Below are positions 16,726-24,540 of a DNA stretch of 45,787 nt, piece after piece; position 1 is the stretch's first letter, and each line of letters opens with the position of its first letter. The position numbers were made by a program, and so were the translations under genes. The DNA is from a virus: IMG/VR virus record IMGVR_UViG_3300033148_005579, positions 1-45,787 of that record; one strand, 5' to 3'. A model generated the notes under the pieces. The model searched no databases and had not been told where the DNA came from. It saw only the letters and a list, made by a program, of their open reading frames with translations.

Positions 16726-16975
16726 TGAAAACAATAATATTATTTATGAATGTGACTGTGGTGTTAAAGGTAAATGTATGGTTAAACCCAAAGAGGAAGG
16801 TAGCATTATTGTAGTTGATGTTAGATGTCCTATTTGTTTGGAGGTTAAAAGAGTTTTTTTAACACAGTATGAACCTGGAAAAGAGGATCAAGAAGACTCA
16901 AAACTTTCTTGGTCGCCAATAATTAGTAATGATGTCATTGAATATTCATTAAAAAAGGATGATGAAAAGGAATAA
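16706..16975 (+). CDS. Small zinc-ribbon-like protein
   Basis: 89 residues, ATG 16706 inside the end of the radical SAM gene. CDCGVKGKC and CPICLEVK give two Cys pairs about 25 residues apart, a probable zinc ribbon, followed by an acidic tail. Unknown function; it could be a partner of the radical SAM protein given the overlap. Confidence 0.65.
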   Translation: MITILRNENNNIIYECDCGVKGKCMVKPKEEGSIIVVDVRCPICLEVKRVFLTQYEPGKEDQEDSKLSWSPIISNDVIEYSLKKDDEKE

Positions 16976-16978
16976 TAC

Positions 16979-17917
16979 ATGAGTTTAATATTAGATGGTC
17001 TTTATGATCAACATGTTAGATATTTAAATAATAATAACATAGAGAAAGTTATAAATGATTTTGCGGAAGCAAATCCAAATTCTACGAGAGATCTTTATAA
17101 TATAACAAATATAGTAAAAACAAGTGCTGTTTGTGGTTATACATATAGAAAGTGTTACGAAAAAATAAGAAAAACGGTAGCCTCTATAGTTATACCTGAC
17201 AGTGTTGTAGCTGCTATAGTTAAATTTATACACAATCCTAATAATAAAAGAGATATATATAGAGAAGTAGCAGCATATAAGCACCAAGTATCTGAAAGCA
17301 TGGTTACTGATGAAATGATAGAAGAAATAAAAAATGTCAGTTTTGATAGTTACTCTATTAATGAAGAACCGGTGGAGGATTGGGATGAATACTTTTATAA
17401 TATATGTGTACAGATAGCAAGACATTCTAAATGTTTATCTAGAAGAATAGGTGCTCTTTTAGTTAAAGATAAAAGAATTATTGCTGCTGGTTATAATGGA
17501 CCAGCATCAGGTATAGCTAGATGTGATCAAAGATGGCGAATAGATCCTATTTTTGCTGAAAAATATAAGGACAAGGTTGTAATTGATAAATATACTAACG
17601 ATTCTTCTTTTGAACAATTAAAAAATATATGTCCAAGGCGAGCAATTGGCGCAAAATCTGGTGAATATTTAGAGATGTGTCCAGCAGTGCATTCTGAAGA
17701 AAATGCTATTTTAATGTGTGCGCGATCAAACGCAGAGGCAAAAGATGCAACAATGTATATGACTTGTGGTATTCCTTGTAAATTATGTATGAATAAAATT
17801 ATTCAAGTAGGCATAAAAGAAATTGTAGTGACAACGTTAGCTATGTATGATGACACCTCTTTATATCTATTAGAAAACAGTAATGTTAAAGTTAGGTTAT
17901 TTGATTTTATTAAATAA
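16979..17917 (+). CDS. dCMP/cytidine deaminase family protein with a long N-terminal extension
   Basis: 312 residues. The deaminase domain occupies about 135-312. VHSEEN has the zinc-binding His 238 and catalytic Glu 240, and GIPCKLC has zinc-binding Cys 267 and 270. A CDQRW...CPRR insert resembles the extra zinc site of phage dCMP deaminases. It would turn dCMP into dUMP for dTMP synthesis, in step with the dUTPase. The first ~130 residues (helical, with RKCYEKIRKTVASIVIP) are not part of known deaminases and may be a regulatory or second domain. It closes the operon just before a strong promoter. Confidence 0.85.
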   Translation: MSLILDGLYDQHVRYLNNNNIEKVINDFAEANPNSTRDLYNITNIVKTSAVCGYTYRKCYEKIRKTVASIVIPDSVVAAIVKFIHNPNNKRDIYREVAAYKHQVSESMVTDEMIEEIKNVSFDSYSINEEPVEDWDEYFYNICVQIARHSKCLSRRIGALLVKDKRIIAAGYNGPASGIARCDQRWRIDPIFAEKYKDKVVIDKYTNDSSFEQLKNICPRRAIGAKSGEYLEMCPAVHSEENAILMCARSNAEAKDATMYMTCGIPCKLCMNKIIQVGIKEIVVTTLAMYDDTSLYLLENSNVKVRLFDFIK

Positions 17918-17921
17918 TTAT

Positions 17922-17950
17922 TTAACAAAACTGATTTTTTGTAATATAAT
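17922..17950 (+). promoter_or_regulatory. Strong sigma70-like promoter of a different type
   Basis: TTAACA (17922-17927), 17-bp spacer, perfect TATAAT (17945-17950). It lacks the TTGACAAAT/TGAT extension shared by the other promoters and precedes a gene with a stabilising leader hairpin, suggesting a separate expression class. Confidence 0.75.
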
Positions 17951-17957
17951 ATATATA

Positions 17958-17974
17958 CAGGGTTACAAACCCTG
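17958..17974 (+). promoter_or_regulatory. 5'-leader hairpin
   Basis: CAGGGTT ACA AACCCTG, a perfect 7-bp stem with a 3-nt loop at the expected start of the transcript. It would protect the mRNA 5' end from decay or act as an operator. The strong SD (AGGAGGAG) follows 16 nt later. Confidence 0.65.
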
Positions 17975-18003
17975 CATAAATATTACTTAGGAGGAGAAAT
18001 ATA

Positions 18004-18519
18004 ATGGCTGATAATCAAGAACAATATGCTTTTTTTCAAATCCCTCACACAGGCGTCGTTAGTACCACATACGGTAATCCTGTACAAACCAGAGATCTTA
18101 ACATGAGAATGTCTAATTTTGGTGCACTTTGGATTGCTGATGCTGTGGGAAGAAGTACAGTGGATTATACCAAGCTTAAATATGGTTTCGAAGCTAAAGG
18201 TGCTATGGAGGGTGCTGCCGAATTTGGTTTGCATGATCTGGTTCAAGATGCGGAAATGAATGACAATCCATTGGTAGCGGGTTCTACGGTTAGGTATACA
18301 AGAAATGATGAGATGTTTAAAATGGGTATGGCCACAGATGATACAGGTGATAAGGAAATTACTTATGCTGTTAGTTTTCCTAAATTCGATGTTATGGATA
18401 CGAAGGTTGTTAAACCAGATAATATGGCGTCGAATAGAAACTATCCATCAGAAGGTTGGAGATCCTTTGGTGGAAAGTATGACTTCTTACCATACATAGG
18501 TGGTGGATTTACACACTAA
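18004..18519 (+). CDS. Probably abundant protein of unknown function
   Basis: 171 residues behind the best promoter of the window, a leader hairpin and an AGGAGGAG site, which together predict high expression. The sequence is soluble, Gly/Asp/Met-rich, and has no Cys, signal peptide or membrane segment. Recurrent aromatic-Gly motifs (FGALWIADA, RSFGGKYDFLPYIGGGF) end the protein. I do not recognise the family. A virion component, a DNA-binding coat or a host-directed effector are all possible. The expression signals are the main reason to look at it. Confidence 0.8.
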   Translation: MADNQEQYAFFQIPHTGVVSTTYGNPVQTRDLNMRMSNFGALWIADAVGRSTVDYTKLKYGFEAKGAMEGAAEFGLHDLVQDAEMNDNPLVAGSTVRYTRNDEMFKMGMATDDTGDKEITYAVSFPKFDVMDTKVVKPDNMASNRNYPSEGWRSFGGKYDFLPYIGGGFTH

Positions 18520-18532
18520 TAAAGGGTAATTG

Positions 18533-18733
18533 ATGGAAGATTTTTGTGATTGCACTGACTATAAAACATTAAAAAGTAATAATAAAGATCTATTCAAGTG
18601 GCACCCATCTTATGGGTGGGTGCTATCCTGGATAGAGATCACCAATGAAAGGGGATATACTCAAATACATGGGTATGGTATAGTTGCAAATTTTTGCCCA
18701 ATGTGTGGTAAGAAGGTAAATAATGCCAAATGA
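18533..18733 (+). CDS. Small zinc-knuckle protein
   Basis: 66 residues from ATG 18533. CDCTD near the N-terminus and FCPMCGKKV at the C-terminus bracket a tryptophan-rich middle (KWHPSYGWVLSWIEI). Small proteins of this layout are frequent in phages and have no known job. The coding sequence contains a 7-bp hairpin (18602-18618). Its end overlaps the next gene by 11 bp. Confidence 0.65.
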   Translation: MEDFCDCTDYKTLKSNNKDLFKWHPSYGWVLSWIEITNERGYTQIHGYGIVANFCPMCGKKVNNAK

Positions 18734-19274
18734 CAAGAATAAGACATTTACTAACCCTTCAACGGATGAGCATGTCCTTGAAGCCGAACGTCTAAAGAAA
18801 GCGTGGTTTGATCATGTTTTAAATAGTATTGAACGCCTCGCTGAAAGCGATGAGAAAGTTTTTTGTGAGCTACAGATTACAAAAAATGAATTTTATAAAG
18901 AAATTTCAGAAGTTAAGGATACTATAAGAAAAGAAATTAATGCGTTACATAAAGATGTAGATTTAGATATGGATAGATTAGAAAAACGGTTGATTAGAGC
19001 TATTGATATTGTTAGTAAAACCATAGATACTATATCAGTTAAAGAAGTTAGAGATGAATTAAAAAAAGATTTAATATTATTAAAAGCAGAATATAAAGAC
19101 GAATTAGATTCTATAAAGAGAGATGGACTAAAACCACTTAGTGAAGATATAGTTAAATTACGTATAAAAATGGCTAAATGGGGTGGTTTAGGTGGTTTAA
19201 TATTTAGTGCCATCGTGTTTTTGCTTAAATGGTTGGTACCTATAATTATAAGTGGTATAAAACATGCACAATAA
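18723..19274 (+). CDS. Coiled-coil protein with one C-terminal membrane segment
   Basis: 183 residues. A long charged, heptad-like helix region (about 20-150) is followed by a single hydrophobic segment (GGLIFSAIVFLLKWLVPIIIS, residues 159-179) and a short basic tail. It would be tail-anchored with the coiled coil in the cytoplasm. A holin or a membrane-tethered scaffold are possible, but the lysis enzyme is 24 kb away. The end overlaps the PAS gene by 11 bp, suggesting a link to the sensor. Confidence 0.65.
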   Translation: MPNDKNKTFTNPSTDEHVLEAERLKKAWFDHVLNSIERLAESDEKVFCELQITKNEFYKEISEVKDTIRKEINALHKDVDLDMDRLEKRLIRAIDIVSKTIDTISVKEVRDELKKDLILLKAEYKDELDSIKRDGLKPLSEDIVKLRIKMAKWGGLGGLIFSAIVFLLKWLVPIIISGIKHAQ

Positions 19275-20499
19275 CCAGGGTAATATGAATAATTTTGATA
19301 TAGGATTAAATAAGTTACGTGAATTAACTGGCAAACTTACTGAGAATGGTTATTTAGTCGACCGTGCTGAACAATGGGAGTTTGCACTTGATGCTATACC
19401 TGATTTAGTGTTTATAGTTAATCAGAATTATAAAATTAAATTTATAAATAAAGCGTTAGTTGAAAAACTGGATATTGATAGAAATGATGTTGTAGATAAA
19501 AATTGTTGTGAGGTTTTTTCTGATACAAAAAATGTTTGTTTGTGTCGTATAAACCTTTCAACTAGTAATTTATTAAATTATGATTTTGAAAACAACAAGC
19601 AGTTAGATGGAACCATTAATTTAGGTGACATTCATATAGAATCAGTTTTAAATGGTTGGTTTAATTTCACAAGATCATCCATATTCGATGATGATGGTGA
19701 TCTACTAGGTTTTATTTGTGTACTTAGAGACATTACGGATCGTATAGAAGTAGTTGAGGAGTTAAGAAAAAGTGAGGAGAAATATCGAAACATACATGAA
19801 ACAGCGCCCCTTGCTTTTATTAGTTGGGATTTTGGTTGTAGAATAACAGAGTGGAATAAAAATGCTGAAAAAATATTTGGTTGGGAGAAAGAAGAAATTG
19901 TAGGCAAAGATTTTTTTGACTATATTATTCCACATCAAACAAGAAATGATTTTGAATGTATTGTTCGAGATCTTTCAGATGATTATGTGGAGAACGTTGT
20001 TAATGAGAATGTTACTAAAACCGGCAAGATAATAATATGTGAATGGTATAATTCAGTATTTCATGATTGTAGTGGTAAACCCACAGGTGTTATTTCATTA
20101 GTATCTGATATTTCTGAAGAAAAAGAAAAAGAAAAGTTAATAAGAAGTATTTTTAAGGCTTCTCCCTCTGGTATAGGTCTTATTAAAGATAGAATTATAC
20201 AGTGGTCTAATAAAAAATTGAGAGAGATGACTGGTTATAGTGAGGAGGAGTTGAATAAAAAAGATATTCGTATTCTCTATGACTCTGATAAAGAATACAA
20301 CCGTGTTGGTGATATTATGTATAGCCAACTTTCTGATAAAGGTTATGGATATATCAGAACAATTTGGCAAAAGAAAAACAGCGATGTTATGAATGTTTTG
20401 TTAAGCTCTGCTCAGGTTGATGAAAAGGGCGTATCAAAAGATATTATATTTACAGTTACTGATGTAACTAATTGGGGCAAACAGGATAAAAGTCTTTAA
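19264..20499 (+). CDS. Triple PAS-domain sensor protein without kinase domain
   Basis: 411 residues with three PAS domains: about 23-155 (AIPDLVFIVNQNYKIKFIN), 165-285 (GCRITEWNKNAEKIFGW, VISLVSDISEEKEKEKL) and 290-405 (KDRIIQWSNKKLREMTGYS, FTVTDVTNWG). Each has the core beta strands and a closing DIT/DVT motif. The first contains a Cys cluster (NCCEVF, CLCRI) that could hold a redox or metal cofactor. No histidine kinase, GGDEF or HTH output domain follows; the protein stops after the third PAS. The next gene, 11 bp away, encodes a receiver-like protein, the obvious partner. PAS proteins are rare in phages. Confidence 0.88.
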   Translation: MHNNQGNMNNFDIGLNKLRELTGKLTENGYLVDRAEQWEFALDAIPDLVFIVNQNYKIKFINKALVEKLDIDRNDVVDKNCCEVFSDTKNVCLCRINLSTSNLLNYDFENNKQLDGTINLGDIHIESVLNGWFNFTRSSIFDDDGDLLGFICVLRDITDRIEVVEELRKSEEKYRNIHETAPLAFISWDFGCRITEWNKNAEKIFGWEKEEIVGKDFFDYIIPHQTRNDFECIVRDLSDDYVENVVNENVTKTGKIIICEWYNSVFHDCSGKPTGVISLVSDISEEKEKEKLIRSIFKASPSGIGLIKDRIIQWSNKKLREMTGYSEEELNKKDIRILYDSDKEYNRVGDIMYSQLSDKGYGYIRTIWQKKNSDVMNVLLSSAQVDEKGVSKDIIFTVTDVTNWGKQDKSL

Positions 20500-20510
20500 G
20501 AAATAATATT

Positions 20511-20858
20511 ATGAAAGTTTTTGTTTTAGAAGATGATAGTTATCGTATTAATTTTTTTATAGAAAAATTTTGCGATTGTAATGTAATTGTAACTGAGAAT
20601 GCATATTCAGCTATCGAATATTTAAAAGATGATATGTTTGATTATATATTTTTAGATCACGATCTTGGTGAAGCCAATGGTTGTGGTTTGGATGTTGCTG
20701 AGTATTTATTTGATAATCCTAATAATGATAATAATTATGCGAGTATAGTTGTACATTCTTGGAATGTACCTGCAGCACAGAAGATGATGTCTTTATTACC
20801 AAACCACTCAAAATATATCCCATTTGATGTGGTTGTTTTATCTGAGATAGAGACTTGA
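20511..20858 (+). CDS. Receiver-like protein, probably cyclic-phosphate-processing receiver (cREC) type
   Basis: 115 residues. VFVLEDDSYR gives the acidic pocket D8/D9, and FLDHDLGEANGCGLDVAEYL carries DHD at 49-51 where a receiver has its phospho-acceptor Asp. The Arg after the acidic pair and the HDL motif fit the cREC group proposed to handle cyclic phosphates, rather than a classic response regulator. There is no output domain. It directly follows the triple-PAS protein and both genes end the transcription unit, since the next promoter overlaps its stop codon (TTGACA includes TGA). Confidence 0.7.
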   Translation: MKVFVLEDDSYRINFFIEKFCDCNVIVTENAYSAIEYLKDDMFDYIFLDHDLGEANGCGLDVAEYLFDNPNNDNNYASIVVHSWNVPAAQKMMSLLPNHSKYIPFDVVVLSEIET

Positions 20859-20882
20859 CAAATCAAAATTAGTGATTATAAT
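20855..20882 (+). promoter_or_regulatory. Promoter of the TTGACAAAT family
   Basis: TTGACA (20855-20860), 16-bp spacer ending TAGTGAT, perfect TATAAT (20877-20882): the best -10 of the family. It drives the 20925 gene and those behind it. Confidence 0.75.
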
Positions 20883-20924
20883 ATATGTTATTGGAGTTTG
20901 TAAAATATAAAAGGAGTGTAATTT

Positions 20925-21170
20925 ATGCCAAAAGATTTTATAGATTGTCAAAAAAGGGGAGGAAGGATAGTTACTGAGAAGTTAAAGGGGAATAAGTATA
21001 AACACATTTGTTACGATAAAAATGGTAAGCGTTATGAGGGGGAGATTAAAACTAAGAAGAAAGCAAAAAGCTTTAAGAAAAACAGATTTAATCAGATAAA
21101 AAAATCTAGAATTTTAATTAGTGATCTAAAAAGATTAAAAAACCATTTTGATGAGAATTATAGAACTTGA
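20925..21170 (+). CDS. Small basic protein, unknown
   Basis: 81 residues, ATG 20925 after AAGGAG, first gene behind the 20855 promoter. Very Lys/Arg-rich (KTKKKAKSFKKNRFNQIKK), predicted beta hairpin then helix. Nucleic-acid binding is likely from charge. First in an early-type operon, so a host takeover role is possible. Unrecognised family. Confidence 0.65.
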   Translation: MPKDFIDCQKRGGRIVTEKLKGNKYKHICYDKNGKRYEGEIKTKKKAKSFKKNRFNQIKKSRILISDLKRLKNHFDENYRT

Positions 21171-21484
21171 AAAAGAAAAGAAAACCTTTAAAAAAATATT
21201 TTAAATTAGGTAAATTAAAAATTCCGTTAAAAGGAAGATTAGGATTTAAAAGTAAAGAGTGGTTAGCTTTAAAAAGACACTGTGAAAGAAGGGATGGTAG
21301 AAAAAGATGTATTAAATCTAACCAAGATTGTTATGGTTCGATACATTTACATCACAAGAAGCCGTTGAAAGCAGGTGGAACTAATAGGCCGGTTAATTTA
21401 GCTTGGATATGTCACGTACATCATTGTATAGAGCATCCATTTATGATAAAATTATTAATAAAACAGACAGAAAGGAGAAGGTAA
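21167..21484 (+). CDS. HNH endonuclease
   Basis: 105 residues from TTG 21167, overlapping the previous stop. LHHKKPLKAGGTNRPVNLAW (about 64-83) is the HNH core with His-His, Asn and a following CHVHH; Cys 43 and 50 (RCIKSNQDC) supply the zinc site. Free-standing HNH proteins of this size are nicking or homing enzymes, or part of terminase. The basic N-terminus should bind DNA. Target unknown. Confidence 0.75.
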   Translation: MKKKRKPLKKYFKLGKLKIPLKGRLGFKSKEWLALKRHCERRDGRKRCIKSNQDCYGSIHLHHKKPLKAGGTNRPVNLAWICHVHHCIEHPFMIKLLIKQTERRR

Positions 21485-21696
21485 TGAAAAAAGAAAAAAG
21501 GTTGTTTGGTAGTGAGAATCCTAATAGTTTTATGCTTCTTGGTTTGATTAATACATTAGCTAATAAGGGAATATTAGATAAAGAAGAAAGAGAGTCAATA
21601 TTTGATTTGGGATATTATATAGAAGAATCTTCTAACTTAATAGATGCGAGAAAAATAAAAGAAAAGTTGGATGTATTAATAGAAAATAAGGAATAG
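21484..21696 (+). CDS. Small protein, unknown
   Basis: 70 residues from ATG 21484, which overlaps the HNH stop (TAATG) and has AAGGAGAAGG upstream. Helical, charged (NTLANKGILDKEERESIFDLG). No motif recognised. Confidence 0.6.
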   Translation: MKKEKRLFGSENPNSFMLLGLINTLANKGILDKEERESIFDLGYYIEESSNLIDARKIKEKLDVLIENKE

Positions 21697-21710
21697 AAAA
21701 GGAGAAGGTT

Positions 21711-22187
21711 ATGAGATATGAAGATGCAGATGAAAGTTTAGTAGAAGTATATTTAAAGGTAGCAGAGGAAAGATTTTCTAATACATGTGCAAATTTAAAA
21801 ATAAAATTAATGTTTGATACAAAGAAACGTGTAAGCAAAGGTAAATTGTGTTTGGCTTCAGTTGAGATTGCAAACGATAAAATTAAATATTTTACAAAAC
21901 ATGAGGTCGAAGTTGGCGGTTATGACTATATTTTAATTGTTGATAGAAAAGCCTGGGAATTATCTAATGAAAAAGATAGGATTAGATTAATCTCTCATGA
22001 ACTTAGACATGTATTTATAGATGAAAATGATAAAAGAAAAATATTACCACACGACATTGAAGATTTTGTTGTAGAAGTAAAATTAAACGAAGATGATCCT
22101 GATTGGGGGTTTAAACTTTGTACTTTGGTATCGGATGTATACGATCAGGAAAAGGAATTAAAGAAATTCAGTAAACAAGGAGAGTAA
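21711..22187 (+). CDS. Putative phage metallopeptidase
   Basis: 158 residues, ATG 21711 after AAGGAGAAGG. The zinc motif HELRH is at 96-100 preceded by IRLIS. HDIEDFVVEV downstream could supply the third ligand. The layout fits the family annotated as putative phage metallopeptidase, whose substrates are unknown. It lies in the operon behind the 20855 promoter with small proteins and not with virion genes, so a role inside the infected cell is more likely than virion maturation. Confidence 0.8.
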   Translation: MRYEDADESLVEVYLKVAEERFSNTCANLKIKLMFDTKKRVSKGKLCLASVEIANDKIKYFTKHEVEVGGYDYILIVDRKAWELSNEKDRIRLISHELRHVFIDENDKRKILPHDIEDFVVEVKLNEDDPDWGFKLCTLVSDVYDQEKELKKFSKQGE

Positions 22188-22188
22188 T

Positions 22189-22482
22189 ATGGTTGATGTA
22201 AAGGAAAAAAATAAAGAAGTCCCTGAAAAAAGAGAACTGACAGAAGAAGAAAGATCTATTAAATGGATGAATTATGTAAGTGATGAAGTTAATGCTCTTT
22301 TAGCTGTATTTTTACCTATATCAAAAGAGGGTGTGGTTGGTATGAAATATAAACCAATTGTTGTGGAGACACTTGAAACTGGACCTGTATATGATTATAG
22401 TAAAGCAGACGGCGTTGAGATCAGACTGATATTTAATTTTGAAGATAAAATAGACATACCATCTGAAGAAGATAAAAAATAA
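22189..22482 (+). CDS. Small acidic protein, unknown
   Basis: 97 residues starting 2 bp after the metallopeptidase stop, with GGAGAG as SD. Glu-rich at both ends with a mixed alpha/beta middle (VGMKYKPIVVETLETGPV). It may be a partner or inhibitor of the metallopeptidase by position only. Confidence 0.6.
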   Translation: MVDVKEKNKEVPEKRELTEEERSIKWMNYVSDEVNALLAVFLPISKEGVVGMKYKPIVVETLETGPVYDYSKADGVEIRLIFNFEDKIDIPSEEDKK

Positions 22483-22512
22483 TCTAACCTCATTTATGAT
22501 AGGAGATAAAAT

Positions 22513-23094
22513 ATGAGCAGCGGCCTTATTTATTTCAAAGACGGTGATTTAATTGCAGAGAGTGGGGAAGTTAAAATTTATAAATTTAATAATGATTTGT
22601 TTTTAGAAATAGGGCCAGGTCATAATTTATGGGCTTTAGGTAGTGAGATCTCTGATTATATATGGCAATTAAATGATAGACCTAAAGGTAAATGTTTAGA
22701 AATTGGTTTAGGATTAGGCGTAGCATCTAAATATATATTGTCTTTACCTAAAGTTAAAAGTTTAACTACTATAGAATTGAATAAAGATGTAATAGATGCC
22801 TATAAACAATTAAAACCCGAGCATTACTCTTTGGAATTTGAGGTTTCCTCTGAAAAAAGACATACGGTTTTAAATGCTGATGGTCTTATTTATATGTATG
22901 AAACTAATCAAACCTTTGATTTTGTTTTTATAGATTGTTATAGCATTATAGATGAAGATACACTACCAATGATTGCTGATATTAGTATAGCAGCTAGAAG
23001 AATTTTAAACAACGGTGGAGAAGTAGTAGGGTGGTTTGATAAAGCGACCCCAGAAAAATTTGTACAAATGTTTTATTCATTATTTGATAAATAG
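22513..23094 (+). CDS. Rossmann-fold methyltransferase/spermidine-synthase-like protein
   Basis: 193 residues. KCLEIGLGLGVASKYIL (about 60-76) is the SAM/dcSAM-binding loop, SLTTIELNKDVIDAY the acidic strand 2 end, and FDFVFIDCYSIIDE the catalytic-face strand. The N-terminal beta part (VKIYKFNNDLFLEIGPG) resembles the small domain of spermidine synthases. True aminopropyltransferases have an Asp-Ser/Thr-Asp signature after strand 4; here it is DCYS. It could use decarboxylated SAM from the SpeD-like protein, but a plain methyltransferase is equally possible. Confidence 0.6.
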   Translation: MSSGLIYFKDGDLIAESGEVKIYKFNNDLFLEIGPGHNLWALGSEISDYIWQLNDRPKGKCLEIGLGLGVASKYILSLPKVKSLTTIELNKDVIDAYKQLKPEHYSLEFEVSSEKRHTVLNADGLIYMYETNQTFDFVFIDCYSIIDEDTLPMIADISIAARRILNNGGEVVGWFDKATPEKFVQMFYSLFDK

Positions 23095-23109
23095 AAAGGC
23101 GGTGATTTA

Positions 23110-23274
23110 ATGCCAGGAAAAGATGGAACTGGACCAGATGGAAAAGGTCCAAAGAAAACAAATCAAGGAGTACCTACACCTAAGAGAGTTGGTGGTGGCG
23201 GTGGCAATAGAAGTGGCCAAGGCCGTGGTGGTTCCAATAAAGGCCGTGGACGTGGAGTAAAAAGAGGCCAATAG
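23110..23274 (+). CDS. Small Gly/Arg-rich protein with a DUF5320-like start
   Basis: 54 residues from ATG 23110 after AAAGGCGGTG. It begins MPGKDGTGPDGKGP, close to the DUF5320 signature, then runs into a disordered RGG-like tail (GQGRGGSNKGRGRGVKRGQ). RGG tails usually bind RNA. The coding DNA is much more GC-rich than its neighbours. Unknown role; too short for most ORF callers. Confidence 0.6.
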   Translation: MPGKDGTGPDGKGPKKTNQGVPTPKRVGGGGGNRSGQGRGGSNKGRGRGVKRGQ

Positions 23275-23306
23275 AATTGTTAAATAAATAAGGAGGATTA
23301 AGTATT

Positions 23307-23744
23307 ATGGGTTGTGACTGTGATAAGCATACACTCAAAGGTTTAGTTGGCCGTGCTAAAGAAGCCATTGAGGTAAGTAAAGAACTTACCACAAAAGATA
23401 GAAAGAAATTAAAGTCTGCTACTTTTTGTGGTCCAAACAGATCATTCCCAGTCCCGGATTGTAAACATGTTGCTACAGCTAAAGCTTATTTAGGCAGATC
23501 AAATTTTTCGGCGTCAACGAAGAAAAAAATTGCTGCTTGTATAAATAAAAAAGCAAAATCTCTTGGTTGTACACCAGGAAAAAAAGCTAAAGCAAATATG
23601 GAAGAGTGGTATCCAAAATATATAGAACTTTCCGCTGAGGAAAAGAAAATTTATAGTTCTGATAGTTTTAAATCCACTAAAGAATTAGTTGAGGAATCGA
23701 TTGCTAATCCAGGATTGGAATTATTTGATACAGATAGAAGTTAG
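23307..23744 (+). CDS. DUF6582-like phage protein
   Basis: 145 residues, ATG 23307 after AAGGAGG. FCGPNRSFPVPDCKHVATA (about 41-59) with KKIAACINKKAKSLGC downstream is a recurring phage/prophage domain that I associate with DUF6582. Six Cys residues (GCDCD at the start) may bind metal or form a redox site. Function is unknown. It sits between the RGG protein and the uracil-DNA glycosylase. Confidence 0.6.
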   Translation: MGCDCDKHTLKGLVGRAKEAIEVSKELTTKDRKKLKSATFCGPNRSFPVPDCKHVATAKAYLGRSNFSASTKKKIAACINKKAKSLGCTPGKKAKANMEEWYPKYIELSAEEKKIYSSDSFKSTKELVEESIANPGLELFDTDRS

Positions 23745-23773
23745 ATAGTTAAAGTATTTAAAGGAAAAGGACC

Positions 23774-24334
23774 ATGCTTGAAAAGGTAAAACAAACAGCA
23801 TCAAAATGTACTGCTTGTGAATTATATAAAGGAAGAATTAATCCAGTATTTGATAAAGGAAATCCAGTAGCTGAGATAATGATATGTGGGATGGTTCCTG
23901 CTCATGATGAAAATTTGGCAGGAATACCTTTTGTTGGTAGAGCTGGAAAATTATTGGATATTATATTAACCGATGTTGATTTAACTTATGATGATGTATA
24001 TATAACTAATCTAGTCAAATGTTTTGTTGCGGCAGGTAAATCTCTATCTAATAAATGGATAGATGCCTGTCGTCCTTTATTGGATGAACAAATTCGTTTG
24101 ATAAAACCACATATTATCATAACGCTTGGTGCAGATGCATCTAAAAGTTTATTATCAGTTGATTTACCCATAGGCAGGATGCGCGGAAAAATAGTATATT
24201 ATGATGATGATATATTAATTGTTCCTACATATCATCCTTCTTATTTATTAAGAAAGGGCGGAGAAAAAAGTCCAGATTACCCAAAGGTAATAGATGATTT
24301 TGAATTGGCAATAAAATGTTTGAAGGAGTTTTAA
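23774..24334 (+). CDS. Uracil-DNA glycosylase, family 4-like (Fe-S)
   Basis: 186 residues. Four Cys at 12, 15, 83 and 99 (CTAC, VKC, DACR) match the 4Fe-4S ligands of family 4/5 enzymes. GIPFVGRAGKLLD is the conserved loop after motif 1, and TYHPSYLLR is the DNA-intercalation motif. Motif 1, usually GExPGxxE, reads GMVPAHDEN, so the water-activating residue differs. The family removes uracil from DNA. With dUTPase and RNase HII it forms a repair set. The start ATG follows AAAGGACC. Confidence 0.85.
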   Translation: MLEKVKQTASKCTACELYKGRINPVFDKGNPVAEIMICGMVPAHDENLAGIPFVGRAGKLLDIILTDVDLTYDDVYITNLVKCFVAAGKSLSNKWIDACRPLLDEQIRLIKPHIIITLGADASKSLLSVDLPIGRMRGKIVYYDDDILIVPTYHPSYLLRKGGEKSPDYPKVIDDFELAIKCLKEF

Positions 24335-24336
24335 AA

Positions 24337-24501
24337 ATGAGAGATACGGAAATTTCACCTTTATATTTACTTCTTTGTTGGTCAAGAAGATCTTTGTGTT
24401 TGTTGAGTAAATCCAAATATTCAATAGATGGGTTTCCTAATTGGGCAGAGGTAACAAATAAACGTTATCGATCTGTTTATAAGAGGTGGTATGGGTTATA
24501 A
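24337..24501 (+). CDS. Small protein, unknown
   Basis: 54 residues from ATG 24337 after GAAGGAG. Starts MRDTEISPLYLLLCWSRR and ends basic/aromatic (RYRSVYKRWYGL). No motif. Last gene before the tRNA array. Confidence 0.5.
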   Translation: MRDTEISPLYLLLCWSRRSLCLLSKSKYSIDGFPNWAEVTNKRYRSVYKRWYGL

Positions 24502-24540
24502 AACTTATGGATATCGAAACAAGTAGAATTCTTAATGAAA

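Noticed and set aside
18602-18618. CACCCAT-CTT-ATGGGTG hairpin as a terminator
   Set aside because: It lies inside a coding sequence and no T-run follows.
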